The position numbers and the translations under genes are program-made. This document shows positions 1-5,962 of a stretch of DNA of 13,186 bases, one piece after another. A model generated the notes under the pieces. The model did not search any database. It was not told the origin of the DNA and saw only the letters and a list, made by a program, of their open reading frames with translations. Origin of the DNA: Lachnospiraceae bacterium UBA2864. GTDB lineage: Bacteria; Bacillota; Clostridia; Lachnospirales; Lachnospiraceae. The stretch covers positions 1-13,186 of the forward strand of contig DEFA01000048.1 in NCBI GenBank assembly GCA_002350525.1, given 5' to 3'. Position 1 is the first letter of the stretch. The number at the start of each line of letters is the position of its first letter.

Positions 1-14
1 ATTCTCGCCAAGGA

Positions 15-803
15 TTAGATAAATTCAACCGCATCCGCAGGAAAGCATTCTTTAATCTTATCCAGACAGGTCACTTCGACGAGTCCCCCGTCGAAACGTA
101 ACTCCAGCGGGAACAGTCTTTCGAACCCGGTAAGCGGGTCCTGAGCCTTACAAGCCTTTATATTTATAATGCCTGTTTCGGTCGAAACCTTAAGTCCTGT
201 CCTTAAAGTCTTAACTTTTACGATATCTCCCTCTTCGTCAAAAACAAGGGAATTGTTCTCGGCACTCAGACGGTAGTTATCGGTATCGAAAGGATATATC
301 ACACCTTTCTCCGTTTCCAGCTTGGCCCCGAATGAAGGCTCAACGGATTTCAGTTTTCCGTCTTCCGTAAGATCGAATCCGAAATTACTTTCCACTTCTC
401 CGTATTTTGTCGGCACGGAAATCGTATCTCTGTTCCAGATTGTAAAGCTTTTGACTTTGCCCGACGGATAAAATGCGATACATAAAGGATGCACTCTGAA
501 AGTCCGACCGAAGAAGGTGAGTTCCGCCACCGGAGCCAGACGGTATTCATCATCCTCCGTCCAGTAGCCGCTAAGCTGGCCGTAGGACGGAAAGAGTCTC
601 TTCAGAGATCCGTCCGGATAGAAGGTCAGATACTCCGCATCGATTTCTCCCAGCGGACTTTGTACCTTCTGGATTTCCTCAAAATATATACTCGCTATCT
701 CACCGTTTTCATGATAAGTGACCGGTTCCTTATTCTTTTTCCTTAACTCTGCTTCACCGCTGTACGGGATAAAAGTCCCGTATCGGGTTTTAATCTCATT
801 CAT
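15..803 (-). CDS. Uncharacterised protein with MORN-like repeats
   Basis: I do not recognise a named family with a known function. The 262-residue product has no signal peptide or membrane segment, so it is probably cytoplasmic. It carries at least five short repeats of the form aromatic-Tyr/Asp-x-Asp/Asn-Gly-x-Leu/Ile-Lys, near residues 28-38, 59-69, 109-119, 143-153 and 186-196. They resemble the MORN_2/YwqK type of beta-hairpin repeat. I chose the ATG at 803 because a GAAAGGA ribosome site lies upstream. A TTG ten codons earlier (833) has no such site. The gene starts about 40 bases after the cysteine desulfurase stop, so it probably shares that transcript. Its repeats suggest a binding or scaffold role, but no activity can be read from the sequence. 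Confidence 0.75.
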   Translation of the reverse strand: MNEIKTRYGTFIPYSGEAELRKKNKEPVTYHENGEIASIYFEEIQKVQSPLGEIDAEYLTFYPDGSLKRLFPSYGQLSGYWTEDDEYRLAPVAELTFFGRTFRVHPLCIAFYPSGKVKSFTIWNRDTISVPTKYGEVESNFGFDLTEDGKLKSVEPSFGAKLETEKGVIYPFDTDNYRLSAENNSLVFDEEGDIVKVKTLRTGLKVSTETGIINIKACKAQDPLTGFERLFPLELRFDGGLVEVTCLDKIKECFPADAVEFI

Positions 804-843
804 TGTAACTGCCTGTCCTTTCAAAATACACAAAGGTTAAATC

Positions 844-1731
844 TCAGTCTCTTAATCTTTCAGTTATCTCTTTCAGGTTATCAACCACAAAATCGATTTC
901 TTCCTTATCTGTTTCCTCGGACAAAGTAAGTCGTAAAGCGCCCTCTGCCATATCTCTTGAGAGTCCGATTGCCGTAAGTACATGACTCGGTTCGGTCGAT
1001 TCCGATGTACATGCCGATCCGCCGGAGGCGCATATGCCGAGTTTATTCAGCAGTATCAAAAGAGATGCACTTTTTACGGATGCAAAGCTGAAATTGGCAT
1101 TACCCGGAAGCCTGTCATACCTATGACCGTTTAATCTCACATCCGGAATCTCTCTCAGCACCCGTCCGATAAGAGGTATATGTCCGTAAGCCTGTACCGC
1201 ATCTGTATGGAAAAGCACGCCTCTGTCATGTGCTATCCTTCCTATCTCTGTAATGGGTTCGATAGTCCCGATCTCATTGTTTGCCGCCATAACGGATATA
1301 AGGATTGTATCATTTCTGATGGATTTTTCCAGCTCATCAAGCCGTATTTTCCCGTCCTCATCCACATCCAGATATGTTATATCATATCCTTTTTTCTTCA
1401 GATATTCACAGGTATGAAGTATGGCATGATGTTCGATTTTACTCGTAATTATATGTTTACCCTTAGACTCATTCGCCTCCGCCACAGCCTTTAATGCCCA
1501 GTTATCGGATTCGCTCACGCCTGATGTAAAGAATATCTCATCAGTCTTTGCACCGATAAGAGACGCGTTTTTTACACGAGCCTTCTCCACCGCCTCTTTT
1601 GCCTCTCGGGCAAATGCGTGATCTGCGGAAGGATTTCCGTATATCTCTCTAAAAAAAGGAAGCATGCTCTGCAAGACTGCTTCCTTTACCTGTGTCGTAG
1701 CGGCATTATCCATATAAATGTATTTCTTCAT
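844..1731 (-). CDS. Cysteine desulfurase (NifS/IscS family), internally deleted, probably inactive
   Basis: Intact members move sulfur from cysteine to an enzyme persulfide using PLP, for Fe-S clusters or thio-modified tRNA. Conserved parts are present: MDNAATT at residues 7-13, GNPSA at 32-36, SGVSESDN at 70-77 (family SGATESNN), EHHA at 100-103, NNEIGT at 151-156, HTDAVQA at 175-181, and the catalytic-cysteine loop SGGSACTS with Cys241. After HIPL (residue 187) the protein jumps to IGRVLREIP, which in the family lies some 90-100 residues further on. The missing stretch holds the SGHK motif whose lysine forms the Schiff base with PLP. The length is 295 against the usual 380-400 residues. The frame is preserved across the join, near 1165-1175. 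The start has an AAGGA site 8 bases upstream and lies 14 bases after the LysR remnant's stop. It could be a pseudogene, a retained truncated protein or an assembly error. Confidence 0.85.
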   Translation of the reverse strand: MKKYIYMDNAATTQVKEAVLQSMLPFFREIYGNPSADHAFAREAKEAVEKARVKNASLIGAKTDEIFFTSGVSESDNWALKAVAEANESKGKHIITSKIEHHAILHTCEYLKKKGYDITYLDVDEDGKIRLDELEKSIRNDTILISVMAANNEIGTIEPITEIGRIAHDRGVLFHTDAVQAYGHIPLIGRVLREIPDVRLNGHRYDRLPGNANFSFASVKSASLLILLNKLGICASGGSACTSESTEPSHVLTAIGLSRDMAEGALRLTLSEETDKEEIDFVVDNLKEITERLRD

Positions 1732-1745
1732 TGCCGTTTTCCTTA

Positions 1746-2078
1746 TTATAATACTTTATACTTTTCAAGTTCTTCTATATATTTCTGTCCGATCTCACTC
1801 AGAATATGTCCGGTTCTGATAATATATCCGATAGTAAGCGGATCATCCTCTTTCAGCTTGATACATACAAGGTCGTTGCTTATGGCAACACTCTCCGTTA
1901 TGGTTCCCGTACCTATGGAAAAACCGTTCATTCCCGCCATGAGCTCAATGGTTGTAGCTCTGTCATTGGACTTGATCCTTTTTACGAAATCATATTCGCC
2001 CAGCGCTTCCTCCAACTCCCTTATGGTTGCAGACAGTGCCGGCTGTGATACAAAAAGTTTGCTCGCGACCTCTCGCAT
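1746..2078 (-). pseudogene. LysR-family regulator remnant with in-frame internal deletion
   Basis: LysR-type regulators run about 290-300 residues, with an N-terminal winged helix-turn-helix and a two-lobed effector domain. Only the two ends are recognisable here. Residues 1-27 match the recognition part of the helix-turn-helix (MREVASKLFVSQPALSATIR). Residues from about 33 match the C-terminal part of the effector domain (SNDRATTIELMAGMNGFSIGTG, then IGYIIRTGH and a closing helix). Roughly 170-190 residues between them are missing, with the frame kept, near 1980-1998. The normal first helix is also missing: upstream the frame reads only HGYQRIHASS before a stop at 2109-2111. No convincing ribosome site precedes the ATG at 2078. 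It ends 14 bases before the desulfurase start. DNA binding and effector sensing should both be lost. Confidence 0.75.
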
Positions 2079-2088
2079 AGATGAAGCA

Positions 2089-2127
2089 TGTATCCTTTGA
2101 TAACCGTGCTACTTATCACAGGATACA
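2089..2127. repeat. 15-bp inverted repeat at the broken 5' end of the LysR remnant
   Basis: The arms at 2089-2103 and 2113-2127 pair over 15 bases with one mismatch, around a 9-base loop. The core reads GTATCCTTTGATAA against TTATCACAGGATAC. A further direct copy of TTATCACA lies at 2143-2150, 30 bases from the one at 2113-2120, and a perfect 10-base palindrome CGCTATAGCG lies at 2164-2173. There is no T-tract, so this is not a standard terminator. It could be an operator or a structure marking a deletion endpoint. Confidence 0.7.
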
Positions 2128-2208
2128 GTGATTAGACTGAGTTTATCACATCAACCTATCCTTCGCTATAGCGTATAATTTATCGCCGGTTATAAACATA
2201 AATAATCA

Positions 2209-3030
2209 TTAAACTTCTCTGCCTTCCTTAAACATCCTCATCATCTCATTTGTAAGACTTAAGTTATTCGGCTGAAGGATCACGTCTTCTCTCTTCACCC
2301 ATTCGGCATATTTTAGTTCAGTTTCATCCATATGGATTTCTCCGTCTCCGTCCGCATCGCAGTAGAATCCTACCAGGATATCCTGGGCGATCCCCCATGG
2401 CTGAGACTTATAATATCTTATATTCTTTACTCTGACTCCTGTCTCCTCCATAACTTCACGGGCAACTGTCTCTTCCAGTGTTTCACCGATTTCCGTAAAT
2501 CCCGCAACAAGAGCATTATGAGCGTAACCTCTTCTGTACTTTGTAAGAAGTATGCTGTCGCCCTTTGTCACACCGACTATAACCGCCGGATTTATCCTTG
2601 GATATATAGCAGTTCCGCAATCCGGGCATCTCATTGCTCTTTCCTTTTCGTCATGCATGAGACTCTTTCCGCACTTTCCGCAAAAACTGTTATCCGTATA
2701 CCATTTCCATAAGTGATATGCCGTAAATACAGCGAAGATCTCCATCCCCGAATATGAGTCTCTTATCTCTCTTACGGTAAGATATTGAAATCCTTCCTTC
2801 TCAAAGATCTCGTTATCCTTCACCAGAAAAAATTTCCTCTCATCCAGAGAAAAAAGATACTGCAATTCCTTACCTGCCGCATCTTTTACTGTCGTAAGAG
2901 TCACACTGTCCTTATCCTCTCCGATAAGCATTCTGCCTTCTGTATCAAAAAAGAGAGCTGTATCTTCGTCCTTTACCTCATAAGCTTTATAAGAGCAGTC
3001 AAGCCTGCTCGGATAGATATCCTGAATCAT
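2209..3030 (-). CDS. nudC: NAD(+) diphosphatase / NudC-type Nudix hydrolase
   Basis: NudC enzymes hydrolyse NADH or NAD to NMN and AMP, and in some bacteria remove NAD caps from RNA. The 273-residue product has the family layout: an N-terminal domain, a four-cysteine zinc ribbon (CGKC then CPDC, about residues 121-144), and a Nudix box GFTEIGE-x7-REVMEETGV carrying the metal-binding glutamates. The NudC marker SQPW follows; the next residues are GIAQD rather than the PFPxS of the E. coli enzyme. The ATG at 3030 has GAGGAG about 7 bases upstream. An in-frame ATG at 3063 falls inside the predicted -10 element, so it should not be the start. The gene has its own promoter and is separated from the PEBP gene by a terminator. 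It looks intact. Confidence 0.92.
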   Translation of the reverse strand: MIQDIYPSRLDCSYKAYEVKDEDTALFFDTEGRMLIGEDKDSVTLTTVKDAAGKELQYLFSLDERKFFLVKDNEIFEKEGFQYLTVREIRDSYSGMEIFAVFTAYHLWKWYTDNSFCGKCGKSLMHDEKERAMRCPDCGTAIYPRINPAVIVGVTKGDSILLTKYRRGYAHNALVAGFTEIGETLEETVAREVMEETGVRVKNIRYYKSQPWGIAQDILVGFYCDADGDGEIHMDETELKYAEWVKREDVILQPNNLSLTNEMMRMFKEGREV

Positions 3031-3061
3031 TTCGTTTCTCCTCGCTATAAATAATAAATGC

Positions 3062-3090
3062 ATGATACCCTCTTAAATGTTTTAATTCAA
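3062..3090 (-). promoter_or_regulatory. Sigma-A-type promoter of the NudC gene
   Basis: Read on the minus strand there is TTGAAT (3085-3090), exactly 17 bases, then TATCAT (3062-3067), close to the TTGACA-17-TATAAT consensus. Transcription would start near 3055, giving a leader of about 25 bases that holds the GAGGAG ribosome site. It lies just past the preceding gene's terminator. Confidence 0.65.
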
Positions 3091-3092
3091 GT

Positions 3093-3122
3093 AAAAAGAG
3101 CGCGGCCCTAAAGCCGCACTCT
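3093..3122 (-). terminator. Rho-independent terminator of the PEBP lipoprotein gene
   Basis: On the minus strand AGAGTGCGGC pairs with GCCGCGCTCT over ten bases (one G-U pair) around a six-base loop. It is followed by a run of five T. It begins about 21 bases after the stop at 3144. Confidence 0.9.
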
Positions 3123-3143
3123 CAAAAATATAAGTTATTTCAT

Positions 3144-4451
3144 TTATCTGTCTCCGTAATAATCAGATCCCGGAGTGAAATCCGCACCAACCGTTCCGTA
3201 AGCAATCACATTTCCCGTACTTCCGTCTGCTGCCGTATTGAGTGTCGTAAGTTTTGAACTGACATCCTCGCCTGTTGCGTCCAGTAAGAAGCCGTCTTTC
3301 TCAGGAGCGCCCTTAAGAGCCACGACATAAACATCATATTTATGTGTCTCCGGAGGATAAGGCCCGACATAACCTGTCTCCTTACTGTTAAACTCTCCTT
3401 CATCAAGATGAGTCTTATCGACTTTCACATACCAGTGAAGCCAGTTGTTCGCATCCTTATCGATCATCATTACCGCATAAAGCGATGCTCCTTCAACTTC
3501 ATCCCATGATAACTCGGGAGACTTGTTTTCCTCTTTTCCACCTGTCAGAAGCTTCCACTCTTCTCCCTCAATGCTTGAAGATGTAACTTCAAATCTGTCC
3601 AGGTTTTCTATATATATTCTTCCTTCCTCTATTTCTCCGCTTACTGCCATGTCATACTCCATTTCCGTAGCCATAACCACATCTGTTCCAAAGTTGATCC
3701 CGATAGTTCCTGCATCTGTGGCGACATTCATTATCATGTCACCCGCATCTGTCACAGAACCGTCCATTACTTTGAAACTCACTTCTACATTACCCGCAGC
3801 TCCTACCCATGTTGCTTTACCGCCTGTTCCACTGGTAGTATAGAATCTCTCGAAGAAAGTGTTATTCTCATTGCTCATATTAAAGGCAAAAAGCCCCGCT
3901 CTCTTGTTGAAACGAATATAGACCGCTCCTGTATCGCCTTCAGGTATATCCGAACCGAAAAGTTTTCTAAGCACATCCGTTTCACCCTTCCAGCTGCTTC
4001 CCGGAATTACGGAACTATCCACTTCACAACCCGTAAGAGTCTCCATCATCATATCCCAGACTCCGGTCTCTTTATCAAAATAGAATTCAAGATTCTTTGA
4101 AACCCTCTGTTCGAAGAATTCCGTCGGATTTTTGACAGTATATGTCACACTTACAGTATCACGGGCTATATAACTGTCACCGTATTCAGTGCCTGATACT
4201 TCTTCAACATTATGTGCCTCTATAACCGCATCCACTCCTTCGGTAAATGCTAAACCGGTAACCTCAGAATCCGGAACACCCGCTGAGAAGTCTATCGCTG
4301 CTTCAGTCACCTCTTCCGAACTGTTTTCAACCGGTGCTGCAGCTTCCGTAGCCGAAGTCGCCGTCACATCTTTATCATTCGTACATCCCGTCAGTAAAAG
4401 TCCGTATGCAAGACATATTGCCGCCGTATAATATTTTATATTTTGCCTCAT
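3144..4451 (-). CDS. Lipoprotein with C-terminal PEBP/YbhB-like domain
   Basis: The 435-residue product starts with a lipoprotein signal peptide ending in LLLTGC, so Cys23 should be lipidated and the protein anchored outside the membrane. A Thr/Ser/Glu-rich linker follows to about residue 60. Residues about 60-300 form a region I do not recognise. From about 308 the sequence fits the phosphatidylethanolamine-binding protein (Raf-kinase-inhibitor-like) fold: SPELSW at 311-316, MIDKDA at 329-334, LHW at 338-340, and GYVGPYPPETHKY at 360-372, in the order of the family's ligand-pocket motifs. Bacterial PEBP proteins are usually free-standing domains of 150-200 residues, so this fusion is long. 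A strong GGAGG site lies 7 bases before the ATG. The AraC-type gene lies 100 bases upstream in the same direction and may regulate it. The ligand is unknown. Confidence 0.8.
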   Translation of the reverse strand: MRQNIKYYTAAICLAYGLLLTGCTNDKDVTATSATEAAAPVENSSEEVTEAAIDFSAGVPDSEVTGLAFTEGVDAVIEAHNVEEVSGTEYGDSYIARDTVSVTYTVKNPTEFFEQRVSKNLEFYFDKETGVWDMMMETLTGCEVDSSVIPGSSWKGETDVLRKLFGSDIPEGDTGAVYIRFNKRAGLFAFNMSNENNTFFERFYTTSGTGGKATWVGAAGNVEVSFKVMDGSVTDAGDMIMNVATDAGTIGINFGTDVVMATEMEYDMAVSGEIEEGRIYIENLDRFEVTSSSIEGEEWKLLTGGKEENKSPELSWDEVEGASLYAVMMIDKDANNWLHWYVKVDKTHLDEGEFNSKETGYVGPYPPETHKYDVYVVALKGAPEKDGFLLDATGEDVSSKLTTLNTAADGSTGNVIAYGTVGADFTPGSDYYGDR

Positions 4452-4486
4452 ATTGTCACCTCCACGAAATCCATCATGTTGTTATC

Positions 4487-4520
4487 ATTCTATATTAACG
4501 CAATAAAATGATATAGAAAT
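4487..4520 (-). promoter_or_regulatory. Possible promoter and dyad upstream of the PEBP lipoprotein
   Basis: A TAGAAT -10-like hexamer (minus strand, 4487-4492) lies about 35 bases upstream of the ATG, with no good -35. ATTCTATAT (4487-4495) and ATATAGAAAT (4511-4520) form an inverted pair over this spot, allowing one extra base. It could be an operator for the adjacent AraC-type regulator. The support is weak. Confidence 0.3.
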
Positions 4521-4551
4521 ATCGGCACGGCTTATAGTAATATCTGCACAT

Positions 4552-5451
4552 TTATGAGGGATACCTGTACTCCGTAGGTGATACTCCCACATTCTTCTTA
4601 AATACCTTTGCAAAATAGTTTGCATCCTGATAACCGACTCTGGTACTCACTTCACCTATAGGGATTTCTGTCTTGGTAAGAAGTATCTTCGCGAGATCCA
4701 TTCTGAGATTCAGAAGATAATTAAGGCATGTCATGGACGCCTGTTTCATAAAGATCTCATTCAGTTTATTTCTGTTTATCATGAATTCTTTCGTCAGCGT
4801 ATCAAGTGTGATGGTCTCTTCTATATGCTCGTTCAGATACCCTGTTATCCTGGTAAACTCAGCCTGTTCCGGAGACTCTTCTTTCATTTCATCCGTTTCG
4901 TTGTAGAGGGTAAAGATTATGAAGAACAGCATTTCCATCATATACGATCTGCTCCGGCACGGCCAGAAACCGTCACGCTGTCCCTTAAGCTCCGCCTCGG
5001 TTGAAGTAAAGAGATCTTTTAACTTCTTCAATTCGTTTAATGAAAGCGTTTTTATCCTGTCGTTTATATTGTTTAACTCAATAAATGCCCTTAGGAGCGT
5101 ATAATCCTGATAGATCACCTGTCCCATAGAATCTTTAAATTCACCTGCGTCCAGCCTGTCGAGCGAAAATTCCTCTCTTATAGTCGACGGCTTAAAGAAC
5201 AGGATTAAAGCCTTGATCTTCTGCATGACACGGAACTCTATCCTGTCTTTATGTGAAAGCAGGATAAGAGCAGGAGCTTTAACTTCCGTTTTCTCTCCGG
5301 CACAGGAAATATGAAGTATGCCCTTTTCCAGAATGATCACCTTATAGGTTTCCTCATCATTAATATAATCCGGCAGAGTATCGGTTCTTTCCGTATATAT
5401 ATCAACTATTCTGTCCCAGTCTTCCCAGAAGCACTCAGTACAAAGCTTCAT
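4552..5451 (-). CDS. AraC-family transcriptional regulator
   Basis: This 299-residue regulator has the usual AraC layout. The N-terminal half has cupin-like strands (for example VIILEKGILHISCAG and APALILLSHKDRIEF), expected to sense a ligand. The C-terminal ~100 residues hold the double helix-turn-helix: LDTLTKEFMINRNKLNEIF for the first, then IGEVSTRVGYQDANYFAKVFK for the second, closing with GVSPTEYR, the family signature. No membrane segments are seen. The ATG at 5451 has AGAGG 8 bases upstream; a TTG two codons earlier (5457) is too close to that site. It starts 21 bases after the dihydrofolate reductase stop, so it is probably co-transcribed with it. The PEBP lipoprotein gene downstream is a natural candidate target, but this is inferred from position only. 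Confidence 0.9.
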   Translation of the reverse strand: MKLCTECFWEDWDRIVDIYTERTDTLPDYINDEETYKVIILEKGILHISCAGEKTEVKAPALILLSHKDRIEFRVMQKIKALILFFKPSTIREEFSLDRLDAGEFKDSMGQVIYQDYTLLRAFIELNNINDRIKTLSLNELKKLKDLFTSTEAELKGQRDGFWPCRSRSYMMEMLFFIIFTLYNETDEMKEESPEQAEFTRITGYLNEHIEETITLDTLTKEFMINRNKLNEIFMKQASMTCLNYLLNLRMDLAKILLTKTEIPIGEVSTRVGYQDANYFAKVFKKNVGVSPTEYRYPS

Positions 5452-5472
5452 ACGCAATTCCTCTCATAAAAC

Positions 5473-5943
5473 TCATTTTCTAGTGTATATCGTACGAGTA
5501 AAATGTATCTCTTCTCCTCCGGTTTCTCCTATCTCAATATCAAAATCATCGACATTAAACTCAGGAAAAAATACATCTCCGTCTTCTACAACAATATCAA
5601 CTTCCGTGATATACATTTTATCCACAAACGGAATAGCTTCTTTATAAAGTCCATATCCACCGGCAATATATATATCCGCATCACCGGCGATAGCAATAGC
5701 TTCCTCAACCGATGAAGCCGTAACAAGATTCTCCCCTTCGAATACCTTTGTCCTGGATACAATTATATTCTTACGGTTTGGCAGGGGATGGCCTATTTCC
5801 TCATAGGATTTTCTTCCCATCACAACCACATTTCCCGTTGTAAGTTCTTTAAACTGCTTCTGCTCTCCCTTAATCCTCCAGGGAATCTGTCCGTTCTTAC
5901 CTATAACATTGTTCTTGGAACGTGCTACGATCAAACCAACCAT
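5473..5943 (-). CDS. folA: Dihydrofolate reductase
   Basis: It reduces dihydrofolate to tetrahydrofolate with NADPH and is the trimethoprim target. The 156-residue product has the N-terminal strand VGLIVARSKNNVIG, the IPW motif at 20-22, an acidic residue (Glu27) where the E. coli enzyme has Asp27, the NADPH-binding VVVMGRKSYEEIG at 39-51, NIIVSR at 59-64, and IAGGYGLY at 93-100. Thr113 in YITEVD fits the conserved substrate-pocket threonine. The ATG at 5943 has AAGGAG 7-8 bases upstream. A longer frame to 5997 would overlap the peptidase gene and add an unrelated 18-residue leader, so I reject it. It starts 19 bases after the C11 peptidase stop. No thymidylate synthase gene adjoins it, although folA often sits next to thyA. 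It appears intact. Confidence 0.95.
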   Translation of the reverse strand: MVGLIVARSKNNVIGKNGQIPWRIKGEQKQFKELTTGNVVVMGRKSYEEIGHPLPNRKNIIVSRTKVFEGENLVTASSVEEAIAIAGDADIYIAGGYGLYKEAIPFVDKMYITEVDIVVEDGDVFFPEFNVDDFDIEIGETGGEEIHFTRTIYTRK

Positions 5944-5962
5944 TTTAAATCTCCTTTGCTGA

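Noticed and set aside
1618..2100. Plus-strand open frame of 160 codons
   Set aside because: It lies antisense to the LysR remnant and the desulfurase start, has no ribosome site or recognisable domain, and follows the codon pattern of the genes below it.
3031..3063. Earlier ATG for the NudC gene at 3063
   Set aside because: It falls in the predicted -10 element and so would lie upstream of the transcript start; the 3030 ATG has the ribosome site.
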